This document shows, piece by piece, positions 1-8,359 of a stretch of 64,000 nt of DNA. Below the pieces are notes generated by a model that was not told the DNA's origin, did not search any database, and saw only the letters and a program-made list of their open reading frames with translations. Source of the DNA: Microvirga sesbaniae (GTDB taxonomy: Bacteria > Pseudomonadota > Alphaproteobacteria > Rhizobiales > Beijerinckiaceae); NCBI RefSeq assembly GCF_025460805.1, contig NZ_JAMXFJ010000010.1, positions 62,001-126,000 of the forward strand, written 5' to 3'. Position 1 is the first letter of the stretch, and each line of letters starts with the position of its first letter. Both the position numbers and the translations under genes were made by a program.

Positions 1-3000
1 AATGCCTCCGCCCGAATCCGACACCCCTCAAGGAAGCTGGTTGGGATCGTAGCTACATTCTTGATATCCCTGAGCGCGCACGTTTGACGTAATACCACAG
101 GTTGTCGCGTAGTGCCGCCGCCCCCGATCATACGAGGGCTTCCGTCTGCCACTAAACCGGGCGGACAAGACGGGCTAGTGGAATCGACATTTTCGTTGTA
201 GGTCAGTGCACAGGCCTTCACTCGCACCTGTACGCATTTGTGGTCAACAACGAAAATATCCCTCGGATCGTTTGTGAGTTCAGCAAAAAACTGGAATGCT
301 TCGACATGGAGCGCATCGCCTGCTCTCAACGAAACAAACTGCGACGCTTCCGCCCTGGTACGAAGTGGCACTCGGCCGAAAGCAGGATCAGCAAGAAACG
401 CCTGCCGTAGAGTATAGGCAGCTTCTGGATTATTCTCGGTTAATGTCTGAGCCGCAGTTGCAGTGACACGATCGAGAAGTCTGTCGCGTATATCAAGCAG
501 TGCACTCCCGCTATTTGGCGTATCAATCAGATTCAGTCTTAGCGCTGATGCACTCGGAAGCGGCACCAGCAGCGGAGAGCCATCGCTTTTCACGAGTTTC
601 AGGTGCCAGCCATACTGGTCGCCGGCCGTGACCAACTCCAGAGGAAGATCCGGGAATAGCTCAATTAGGGCCGCTGGATGCCTCAGCTTAACGGCATGGT
701 CATACTCAAAGAGCCCGGCACCTTTTGCGCGAAGCCCAGCCGCGATGATACGGTCTATGACATTGCGCTCAAATGCCGGATTATCACTCAGAAGACACGA
801 GAGCACCAAATACTCGTGCTTAGCCCACTCTTCTTTCTTGAGGCCATCATCTGGAGCTGCGCCAGCTCTCGGCACGCAGCGCTCGGCGACGAACCTTTTT
901 ACCTCGTCGCTTTTGAAGTCAACCAGTGTCCCGAATTTCAGGGCCTTGATCCGCTCTCCGAGCCTCTCAGCAACCAGCCCTCCACTATGCAAAAGAGTTT
1001 GCGCATTTGCGATATTAACTAAGTCTAGGTATCTGCGAGGCCAGTCGGTGGCCATAGAACGGGGTATGTTCCTGTCGAGTTGCCCCGCTGCCAGCTCCTC
1101 TTCAGTCGCTAGGCGATGACGCGGCGGCCGATTCCGATCGTTCTGAATCAGCTCCCAGTACGGAGCGATGAACATACTGGTTTCAACAATTTCGCGGACT
1201 ACGCCCGGAGCCAAGGTATACTCAAGCGCGTCACTGGCGTTGATGGGTGCTCCTTCGACGTTAGTATAGCCTGCATAGGAGGGGATATCAGCATCGGCGC
1301 AGTTCAATTTTACATCCGGAATGTCTGCGAATTTCCTGGGCGCCGCGCTCAGCACGGATAGGAGGCGATTCTGGCAGTTTGGCTTCTCGGATATCCCCAA
1401 CGCATAGTAGGTTACATCGCGCATCCTTCGCTGGATCCAAGGATACAAGCTTCTGTTCCCAACGTCTTGGTGCTCAAAGCGAAATGCCTGGTGCACCATC
1501 ATCACGAGATTTGCCTGCTCCGGCCGAGTTTGCGGGGGCTCGACGATCTTCATTTGGTCAAGGAGCGTGGAACAAGTGCTAAACGTCGGCGTGTCCCGTC
1601 CCTGATCAGCATCGAAGTGACGCCGTCGATCCTCAAAACTCTGGAACATTCCGTTTCGCATCCGATAAGGTTCAGCTTGAGCTGTTCGGACGAACTCCGT
1701 ACACGCGCTAAATGGTTTCCCAACTAGCTCATACAGTAGCTTCTCATTTGCTAGATCTACCTTTGACTCTACCTCTTCCAATCGAGCGAGGATGGCTCGC
1801 GTGCTCATTTGGATCTGCTCGGAAATTTGTTCCAGACGCCTTAACGTCTCGATTTGCAAGTCGATAATTTTTTTCAGAGTATCCATTATCTCAGCGTGCC
1901 GGCTCGCCGCCGCTGCATCAGGATCTGCACCTCCCCCACCAAAGAGACCGTTCAGGGACTGCGCTGCGCCATACCAGTTTCCTAACGCAATATTGGAAAT
2001 AAGATTAACAGCAGAACTAGCATCGTTGATGTTCTTCTGCAGGTTGTAGTTGTCTATGGGGATACCAATTCCCTTTGCCAAATTACCAAGAGTACCAAGG
2101 CCTGACAGTCCGTTCAAAACAACGTCGCGCCTGTCCATAATGGCGGTGACGTTTCTTAGCTTCGCCCGTAAATCCTCACGTTCGGGTCCTTTGAGTTCGG
2201 GTAGGAATCCGTCATCCAATGCTAGTAGCTTTTGATGAGGCGTCATCTCGCGCCACATCGCTGACTGAACTGCGACTGACGGATCGGGAGCGGACATCTG
2301 TTTTTCTAGAGCGGCCAGATCAGCTTCTATGCCTTCCCGCAACGCACTAACAGCCCGTGTAGAATTGTCGAGCTCCCCTTGAAGAGCATGAAGGCCCTTG
2401 CCGAGTAGGGACATCTCATCCTTCATTGCCGATAAGGAAGCATCTGTATCGACACGGAGTTGATCGAGCTGGGACTGGCTCTGTTCGCTCAGAAAGATGA
2501 CCGCGTCATTGAGTAGGTCCGTCCGTGCTCCGAGAATGTCTGTTTGGACCTCGACCGGCAACCCAGCCAGAATGCCTCTCGACATCAAATCTCCGGCAGC
2601 CCCAAACAGTTCTCGACGCGCCTCAACTTGATTATGAGGCGAGATCCCAACAGATCGCCATTTCGCAAGCACCACCGGATCAGCATCGGCAACGACTCTT
2701 CGCACTGCCGATGTTACGGCCGATCGGTATTTCCTTTCATTCGCCTCGGTCAGAGTTTGAGCTATATCGCCGCTATTGGTTGAAATTGCTTGAGTGCCCA
2801 ATTTCCCTGCTAACTTCGAACCGACTTTTGACGCTGCGGTGCCGCCGCCTGGGATCAGCGAGAAAACAGATGTTAGATCTGCGTTCCCCTCCTTAAAAGA
2901 CTCGATTCCATGCCGTCGTTTCAAGTAATCCTTCCTCGCGGTGTCGATGCTTTGCATCATGTCGAAAACCGGTTTCGAATACGCGGGAGTGAAAGGAGCG

Positions 3001-3272
3001 GTCTTGGTTGGTGATAGTGGATTCGAGATCCGCTCTCGATGAACTTGGGTGGCGGCATCCCGTGCTAGAGAGGTGTCGGTTCGGAGCGTCCGAGGGCCGT
3101 ATTCAGCTGCTAGGATCGACTGAATGACTGGCGAACCGTGCTCAACGCCATGAGCCCGGATCTTAATCGAACTAGTCGAAACCGCTGCTGGTTGCTGGGC
3201 CGCCGTGGGTGACACCCATATAAGAGCAGTCGCCGCAACACTAACTCGACTTAAGAAGCGGTACCCAGGCAT
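1..3272 (-). CDS. Large exported protein with amphipathic helices, cut by left edge
   Basis: The minus-strand reading frame is open from an ATG at 3270-3272 to the window edge without a stop, giving at least 1090 residues; the C-terminus lies outside. A GAGGGAGG-like ribosome site precedes the ATG. The N-terminus is a clear Sec signal: short basic start, hydrophobic stretch, then TAAQQ as a likely cleavage point. Roughly residues 100-330 and 400-510 are rich in heptad-like helices. The second block (plus-strand 1740-1950) follows a Gly-rich patch GLFGGGG and contains a run around LRRLEQISEQIQ. The C-terminal part is Cys-containing and shows no motif I know. The region is more AT-rich than the pilus and replication genes, suggesting separate acquisition. 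I do not recognise the family. The helical layout resembles the protein at 18107-19480. A secreted helical toxin or surface protein is possible but only inferred. Confidence 0.75.
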   Translation of the reverse strand, partial: MPGYRFLSRVSVAATALIWVSPTAAQQPAAVSTSSIKIRAHGVEHGSPVIQSILAAEYGPRTLRTDTSLARDAATQVHRERISNPLSPTKTAPFTPAYSKPVFDMMQSIDTARKDYLKRRHGIESFKEGNADLTSVFSLIPGGGTAASKVGSKLAGKLGTQAISTNSGDIAQTLTEANERKYRSAVTSAVRRVVADADPVVLAKWRSVGISPHNQVEARRELFGAAGDLMSRGILAGLPVEVQTDILGARTDLLNDAVIFLSEQSQSQLDQLRVDTDASLSAMKDEMSLLGKGLHALQGELDNSTRAVSALREGIEADLAALEKQMSAPDPSVAVQSAMWREMTPHQKLLALDDGFLPELKGPEREDLRAKLRNVTAIMDRRDVVLNGLSGLGTLGNLAKGIGIPIDNYNLQKNINDASSAVNLISNIALGNWYGAAQSLNGLFGGGGADPDAAAASRHAEIMDTLKKIIDLQIETLRRLEQISEQIQMSTRAILARLEEVESKVDLANEKLLYELVGKPFSACTEFVRTAQAEPYRMRNGMFQSFEDRRRHFDADQGRDTPTFSTCSTLLDQMKIVEPPQTRPEQANLVMMVHQAFRFEHQDVGNRSLYPWIQRRMRDVTYYALGISEKPNCQNRLLSVLSAAPRKFADIPDVKLNCADADIPSYAGYTNVEGAPINASDALEYTLAPGVVREIVETSMFIAPYWELIQNDRNRPPRHRLATEEELAAGQLDRNIPRSMATDWPRRYLDLVNIANAQTLLHSGGLVAERLGERIKALKFGTLVDFKSDEVKRFVAERCVPRAGAAPDDGLKKEEWAKHEYLVLSCLLSDNPAFERNVIDRIIAAGLRAKGAGLFEYDHAVKLRHPAALIELFPDLPLELVTAGDQYGWHLKLVKSDGSPLLVPLPSASALRLNLIDTPNSGSALLDIRDRLLDRVTATAAQTLTENNPEAAYTLRQAFLADPAFGRVPLRTRAEASQFVSLRAGDALHVEAFQFFAELTNDPRDIFVVDHKCVQVRVKACALTYNENVDSTSPSCPPGLVADGSPRMIGGGGTTRQPVVLRQTCALRDIKNVATIPTSFLEGCRIRAEA

Positions 3273-3432
3273 ATCCGTGGCCTCCCTCTTATTAATGGAA
3301 ATAGACTAGCACATGCTCCACGAGTGCGTTTGATGCTAAAGAGACTGAAATTAATACCTAAGAGATACATTCGGTTACTTGATTTATGATATTAGGACCG
3401 ATGGCGTCTGAACATTGGGCAGGAGGCATCCC

Positions 3433-3948
3433 TTGCGCGGTAACCGGACCCTTACATGTTCAGTTTTATTCTTCTTGATTTGCGTGGACCCTTCTTTGGT
3501 CCGCAGTCAGGAAGTAATGGTCGTTGATCAGCAGTGTGTCGAAAGCAAAGTGCTGGCTTGTATGAAAGAGTGGAAACTTGCCGGCAAGTCTGCACTATCA
3601 CCCAGACGCCCAACGTGTCCGGCGGGAACGAGAGTCGTTGAATTAGGTAGGCGAGGAGATTTCACCGATTACGAATGCCACTTCGAAGCGCCGGCTTTTC
3701 TTTCCCAAGGTCGCGGCTCCGTGACGGCCGAAGAACTAAGAACATTTCACGAAACTCTGCGGCACTGTAGCACAATAGCGGAGGCCTTTCCGGGATCGTT
3801 ATCTTATGTGCCGAACGATAGCTGTTTGCGTCCGCTTAGGGCCAATGAGCTTGTAGGAATTTGGCGAGACGAGGTGCGTGCCCTCTTCAAGCAACTCTGT
3901 GCCGTTTCAGGCAGTGCTAAGTGTTTGGAGTTAGACACGCCTCGTTAG
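3433..3948 (+). CDS. Small exported Cys-rich protein, unknown function
   Basis: This encodes 171 residues if translation starts at TTG 3433, which sits six bases after a perfect AGGAGG at 3421-3426. An upstream in-frame TTG at 3415 would place that Shine-Dalgarno inside the gene, so I prefer 3433. The N-terminus (RGNRTLTCSVLFFLICV, then SLVRSQ) is a Sec signal peptide. The mature part has about seven cysteines (CVES, LACM, TCPAG, YECHF, HCST, DSCL, QLCAV, KCLE), consistent with disulfides in the periplasm. It is divergent from the large exported gene to its left and shares the AT-rich character of that region. No family is recognised. Confidence 0.65.
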   Translation: MRGNRTLTCSVLFFLICVDPSLVRSQEVMVVDQQCVESKVLACMKEWKLAGKSALSPRRPTCPAGTRVVELGRRGDFTDYECHFEAPAFLSQGRGSVTAEELRTFHETLRHCSTIAEAFPGSLSYVPNDSCLRPLRANELVGIWRDEVRALFKQLCAVSGSAKCLELDTPR

Positions 3949-4141
3949 GTGTTGTTAGAGTTTGCACCTATTTGGTATCGAACGACGCTGAATACTGAGT
4001 CCAACGGATCGGTGAGATCGCCCTCGAGAGCAGGAAGTGACCATCGTCTATCGACCGTATGTTAGCCTGCTAGCCGCGCTTTAAGGGATTACCTACCGAG
4101 CCTGCGCGGCTGCGTTGACTTTATTTAAGGGTATTCCACTA

Positions 4142-4161
4142 GGCCCAGCGATAGCTGGGCC
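4142..4161 (-). terminator. Hairpin downstream of 4181-5422 gene
   Basis: A perfect 8-bp inverted repeat, GGCCCAGC/GCTGGGCC, with a GATA loop lies 20 bp beyond the stop codon of the minus-strand gene. There is no clear T tract, so the terminator role is inferred from position. Confidence 0.45.
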
Positions 4162-4180
4162 CAGGTAATGTAGGCCTCGG

Positions 4181-5422
4181 CTATCGAGATATCCCATGAT
4201 CGCGGCCACGGACTGGACGACCAAGATCGACGCTTAGATTAAGCGGCGCCATATTCATAGCTTTGGCCTGGTCCAGCACCTTATCGGCTCCCGTCGGCTC
4301 CATCCCCGCAGGGAAGTTCGAGGGATCGGCAGCGAACGCTCCGATCTGGTGTACAACGCTCTTCGGAAGCGTCTCAGCGCCGGTTTCCGGCGAAACCGAA
4401 ATCCCAGGATCCTTCAACTCGCGGCTGGATATAGGCTTGCCGCGATCGTCCAATTGCGAGAACACAGCCCGGCCATCGGAAATTTCCACCGCGCCCGCCC
4501 CGCCCCGCCCGGAGAACCGGGCCTCCTTGCTGACGCGTCCGTCCTTGTTGAGCATGGTCGCCACATCGGTTTCACGATTGCCGACGCCGACGATCTGTTC
4601 CAGCGAGCTCTCCCCCATCGCTTTGCTCCCGATTTGGAGAGCCTTGTCGGCCTGGGAGGACAGATCGACTCCGTTCTCCCCCAGTCTTAGCGATCCTTCC
4701 GGCAACTCGCTCACGAAGTTGCGCTTCCGTACAACACCGTCCTCGGTCTTCTGGGCATAAGCCGACATGGTTTCTCGGCCGCCCCCCGTGGAAAGTGCGA
4801 TAACGCTCTGATCCTCTTTACTCCCAGGGTCCTTATGCCCAAGGACGAACGTCTTGGTATCCGTTGGCTCCAATGAGGCTAGCTTTCCTTCTGAGACTAG
4901 CCTCCCGCCCTCTGTCTGGCTTTGTCCAGGAAGGTTGATACCGACCGCGCCAGCGACTTCCGCAAGCTTACCGTTCGCCTGCTGCATCCCTGCCTGGTCG
5001 AGCCGAACCGCCTGTTCCGCCCACTCACCCTTCTGCGGGGCGACTCCCGCCGCCTTTGCCTGTTCCGCAGCCTGTGGAGTGTCGGGATCAACGCCTGTCA
5101 GGTACTTCACCATGGCCCGGCGGGCGAGAATGACCAGTTCCATAGTTCCATATGCAAGGCCAGCATAGGCGCCGAACCGCGCTGCACCCTCGGCGAGTCC
5201 CGAAAGCTTGTCGTTCCGTTCCGCCCTCTTCAGAAACGAATTGGCTACATCGCCGATACCGTCGTTGCCATCCCTGCGCGAACTCCGCTCTGGGTGGCTG
5301 CTGGATCCAGGCGTTCTCGAATCATCAGACCGGTCGTGGGGCCTCTGATGGGCCGACGGGCTATCTAAATGTCTGTCCGACTTTACCCCGAATCCGTCGA
5401 TATGTGGTTTCTTTCCTGCCAT
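4181..5422 (-). CDS. Unknown 413-aa protein with one hydrophobic segment
   Basis: The ATG at 5420-5422 is preceded by AGGAG with six bases of spacing, a strong start. The first 55 residues are polar, rich in Asp, Arg, Ser and His, and probably disordered. A hydrophobic stretch around residues 80-102 (FGAYAGLAYGTMELVILARRA) is long enough for one membrane pass or a buried helix. The remaining 300 residues are soluble, Gly/Glu/Lys-rich, and contain no motif I can name. A copy of the TTAATTCG element lies about 40 bp upstream in the same orientation, and a hairpin follows the stop. The gene is divergent from the SF2 helicase at 5573. Function unknown. Confidence 0.7.
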   Translation of the reverse strand: MAGKKPHIDGFGVKSDRHLDSPSAHQRPHDRSDDSRTPGSSSHPERSSRRDGNDGIGDVANSFLKRAERNDKLSGLAEGAARFGAYAGLAYGTMELVILARRAMVKYLTGVDPDTPQAAEQAKAAGVAPQKGEWAEQAVRLDQAGMQQANGKLAEVAGAVGINLPGQSQTEGGRLVSEGKLASLEPTDTKTFVLGHKDPGSKEDQSVIALSTGGGRETMSAYAQKTEDGVVRKRNFVSELPEGSLRLGENGVDLSSQADKALQIGSKAMGESSLEQIVGVGNRETDVATMLNKDGRVSKEARFSGRGGAGAVEISDGRAVFSQLDDRGKPISSRELKDPGISVSPETGAETLPKSVVHQIGAFAADPSNFPAGMEPTGADKVLDQAKAMNMAPLNLSVDLGRPVRGRDHGISR

Positions 5423-5460
5423 CGGGCACTCCTATGAACCCACCGCTTTTAACACGAAGT

Positions 5461-5469
5461 CCGAATTAA
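5461..5469 (-). repeat. TTAATTCGG element
   Basis: Exact copy of a short element found only in intergenic leaders of this window. Here it lies in the divergent region between 5422 and 5573, oriented with the minus-strand gene and 38 bp from its start codon. Confidence 0.5.
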
Positions 5470-5572
5470 AAACACATTTGTACGCTTTGCGGTTCAGGAA
5501 AGCCGATTTTAATGGTATGATCAGGAATCGTAGTTGCGTTTGGTTCCCATACTCCCAGTTTCGGATTCTCTG

Positions 5573-7183
5573 ATGCCCGTTGATCACGAACTCCGGCAGG
5601 CGATGCAAGATCGCGTGACCACCCAGGCCTCGGAACTCTTGGCAACCGGCCAGAATGTCCTGGTTGTCTCGCCTACAGGGTCCGGCAAGACCAATATGTT
5701 CACGGACGTCATCAACAAGACGCTCCAGCGCAAGCCTGATGCCAACATCCTCGTCATGCAGGATCTGATCGCGGTCGCGCAGCAGAACAAGCGGCGTGCT
5801 GAAAGCCTTGGGCATAAGAGCACTTCGCTCGGCATAGACGGGAAACTCGACCAGACCGGTCAGATTGTCTACGCGCTCCCTGAAACCGTGATGGCAAATA
5901 TCCGGTCTTTGAAGCCCTATGACCTCCTGGTTGTCGACGAATGCCACCACGCAAGTGAGAATGCCGACTCCCAGCACTCCGCCATCATTAACGCGGCTCG
6001 GGCCATCAATCCCGACTTAGTGGTGATGGGAGCAACCGCTACCCACGAGCGACCTGACGGCAAGGAACTCCATCCGGATCTGGCGAATGCGAAGCTCCTG
6101 AGGGTTTCCTATCAGGAAGCCCTGAAGATGGGTGCGATCGTACCGACGCGAACGGTCACCCCGTATATCGCCCTCAAAGACGGATCCTCGATCGAGGCTG
6201 CGGTCAGCAAATACATCGATCCGAGAAATCCGATCGAAACACAGTCCGGCATCCAAAGCCATGTCCGAAACAACCGGCCGGCGGACTACCATAAGCGGTG
6301 CGTTCAGGCATGGGCTAAGGAGGGGGGCTCCACCATGCCAACCTTCGCCTATACCGGCACTATCAAAGACGCCGAGAGTCTTGCCAAAGCCTTCAAGGAT
6401 GCTGGCTTCGCGGCCCAGACCGTCCATTCCCAGCTGTCTCCCACTCAGATCGACAAGGCTTTCAGCGATTATCGTCAGGGTGCCGTCCAGGTCCTCTGCA
6501 GCGTCGATATGCTCATCGAAGGGGTGGACGAAACAAAGACCGCCTGCATCCTTAACGCAAAAGAGATCACCAGCCGCGCCGAGAAGCAGCAAATGGAAGG
6601 TCGCGGCATGAGAGCCCACACGGAACGAGACGGTTCCGGGGCTGTAACCTTCGACAAGAAGGAGTGCTTGGTCATCGATATGGGAGCCTCGACCGTCCTT
6701 CACGGACGAATGGAGGATTATATTGAGATTGAGGCCTATGTCGTGGAAGGGCCGAACGCGAGCAACTATCGCCCGTGGCGGCGTCTGACCAAGGAGAGCG
6801 ATCAAACGGAGGTTCTTGGCCTCCATACAGGAGACAAGAGCCTGTTCGCCGTTCGCCCCCCGGGTTCACGCTCATATCTTCTATATGAAAAGACGGAGAA
6901 CACTGGAGGGCGGAAGCAGGGACAGGTCCGTGACATTAAACCTGCTCGGCCCAGCGCCGTCACAAGGATCGATCTATCTAAGATTGGCCATGAAGCCGTG
7001 CGCCGGAACATCTCTCTGTTCACGGTTCTTGAATCAACCCGCGTCGACAAGGGTGACGGCAAACGCACCCGGAAGATGACGAAGATCCTGATCGACAGTT
7101 TCAGGGAATCCAGGGGATCGCTGATGACCTTTACCCGCTTGCAAGTCCAGCACGCGAGGAACGCACAGGCTGTTGCAAGATGA
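5573..7183 (+). CDS. SF2 DEAD/DEAH-type helicase (SSL2/RecQ-like)
   Basis: A 536-residue superfamily 2 helicase expected to unwind nucleic acid with ATP in the cytoplasm. Visible motifs are Walker A SPTGSGKT (about residues 33-40), motif II DECHH (122-126), motif III GATAT (about 152-156), and a second RecA-like domain with a motif V-like region and motif VI ending QQMEGRGMRAH (about 339). The last 130 residues are an uncharacterised tail. I start at ATG 5573. A TTG at 5534 with AGGA seven bases upstream is an alternative that adds 13 residues. The gene stands alone, followed by a hairpin at 7196-7217, and has no nuclease or methylase partner nearby. It could serve repair or defence on the replicon; that is inference. 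Confidence 0.88.
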   Translation: MPVDHELRQAMQDRVTTQASELLATGQNVLVVSPTGSGKTNMFTDVINKTLQRKPDANILVMQDLIAVAQQNKRRAESLGHKSTSLGIDGKLDQTGQIVYALPETVMANIRSLKPYDLLVVDECHHASENADSQHSAIINAARAINPDLVVMGATATHERPDGKELHPDLANAKLLRVSYQEALKMGAIVPTRTVTPYIALKDGSSIEAAVSKYIDPRNPIETQSGIQSHVRNNRPADYHKRCVQAWAKEGGSTMPTFAYTGTIKDAESLAKAFKDAGFAAQTVHSQLSPTQIDKAFSDYRQGAVQVLCSVDMLIEGVDETKTACILNAKEITSRAEKQQMEGRGMRAHTERDGSGAVTFDKKECLVIDMGASTVLHGRMEDYIEIEAYVVEGPNASNYRPWRRLTKESDQTEVLGLHTGDKSLFAVRPPGSRSYLLYEKTENTGGRKQGQVRDIKPARPSAVTRIDLSKIGHEAVRRNISLFTVLESTRVDKGDGKRTRKMTKILIDSFRESRGSLMTFTRLQVQHARNAQAVAR

Positions 7184-7195
7184 ATTGAGTGGTTC

Positions 7196-7217
7196 AGGAG
7201 GGCGACAACGCCCTCCT
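7196..7217 (+). terminator. Hairpin after SF2 helicase
   Basis: Perfect 9-bp stem AGGAGGGCG/CGCCCTCCT with an ACAA loop, 12 bp past the stop codon. The T tract is poor. Confidence 0.6.
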
Positions 7218-7307
7218 AGAATGATTACGCCGGTCCCACCTGACTATTGGCGTAGCGTGATGCTGAATTGGCCGCGCGAGGGGCTTCCCTTCACGGATGT
7301 TCCCACG

Positions 7308-8096
7308 TCACCGGGCAAAGCTCTTAATGATTAGGAATGCCGCCGCTATGCCGATGATCCACTGAAGGCGATCCAACGCGAGCAGGATCTTTTCAGCGTG
7401 TTTGGATGTTTCGCGCGGCTTCGCGTTTCCGAAGATGTCTGGAACAGCCCACTCCTCGCCGACCCGACCTAGGCTCTGGTCTACATCGATGCTCACCAGT
7501 TCGGCGAAAGTGGCTTTCTCGCCCGGGATCACGCCGTACCTTTCCAATCCCGATGCGAAGCAAGGCATGTGGAGGGTTAGATAGACACTTGCCGGAGCCG
7601 AGTTAGTCCAGAAGTTACTGAAGAGTGAGTCAAATAACTCCCCGCTGAGCCGGACAGAGATGGCTGCGATGTTCTCGTCCGTTGGTAAAATAATTACTTC
7701 GCCTCCCCGTTCCAAATCGGGAGAATGGTAGAATGCTATTTCGATCTCACGCAGTTCTCGACGTAATATCCCACCATCGTAGGGGAAGATCTTCTTGTCA
7801 CATTGTACATTGCGACACACGACCCTTCGGTTGAGAGTGTGCTCGTCGACCTCAAACTCAATTTTGCCTGGAGTCTTCTCAACGTAAGGCCATTTTTGGG
7901 TCACGCCCTTCAACTTATTGCCGTCCTTGTCACGCACTACGCTTTCAAAATAGCCCGCGTTTCGAGTGCTGACATCGTGGGAGATCATGCGCAGATGGAG
8001 ATGTGTTCTGCTTAGGCTGTCAGGCTGCTCCTTCTTCCTATGCAGGATAAGCTTGGTCTCGCCTTGTGCCTCGACTTTGGTGACGTCTTCCAACAA
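7308..8096 (-). CDS. Unknown protein with C-terminal membrane anchor
   Basis: This encodes about 262 residues. The start is one of two adjacent TTG codons at 8091-8096; an in-frame stop just upstream (8115-8117) excludes a longer gene, and the ribosome site is weak. The body is mixed alpha/beta with a CRNVQCDKK cysteine pair near residue 95. The last 20 residues (WIIGIAAAFLIIKS then FAR) form a hydrophobic tail that would anchor the protein in the membrane with its bulk in the cytoplasm. There is no N-terminal signal. A TTAATTCG element lies at 8150-8157 on the same strand. The gene looks more AT-rich than the helicase before it. The family is not recognised. Confidence 0.6.
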   Translation of the reverse strand: MLEDVTKVEAQGETKLILHRKKEQPDSLSRTHLHLRMISHDVSTRNAGYFESVVRDKDGNKLKGVTQKWPYVEKTPGKIEFEVDEHTLNRRVVCRNVQCDKKIFPYDGGILRRELREIEIAFYHSPDLERGGEVIILPTDENIAAISVRLSGELFDSLFSNFWTNSAPASVYLTLHMPCFASGLERYGVIPGEKATFAELVSIDVDQSLGRVGEEWAVPDIFGNAKPRETSKHAEKILLALDRLQWIIGIAAAFLIIKSFAR

Positions 8097-8148
8097 CCTT
8101 GCGCCCCGTTTGGATCAATAGCTGAGCGAAATCATAGGCATAACCTGC

Positions 8149-8157
8149 TCGAATTAA
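8149..8157 (-). repeat. TTAATTCG element (variant ending A)
   Basis: TTAATTCGA on the minus strand, about 52 bp upstream of the start of the tail-anchored gene. Confidence 0.4.
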
Positions 8158-8359
8158 AGGAATCAAAAGGCGGTTTCCCCAGGTCTTGGCATACTCTTCC
8201 GACTAGTCTGCTGGCGAAGTCCGGCAAAAGCAGTGTTGACAAGCAAGAGTAGGAGCAAATGGTCGGAGTATCCGCCCCTCCGCAAACCATCCTTCTAACC
8301 AAAGAAATATCAAATTGATCCCAATGTGTTCTTGAAATTACACATTGAAGCAATCCCCA

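Noticed and set aside
463..2896. Several plus-strand frames of 60-218 codons at the left end
   Set aside because: They lie antisense to one long continuous minus-strand frame that has a signal peptide and a good ribosome site.
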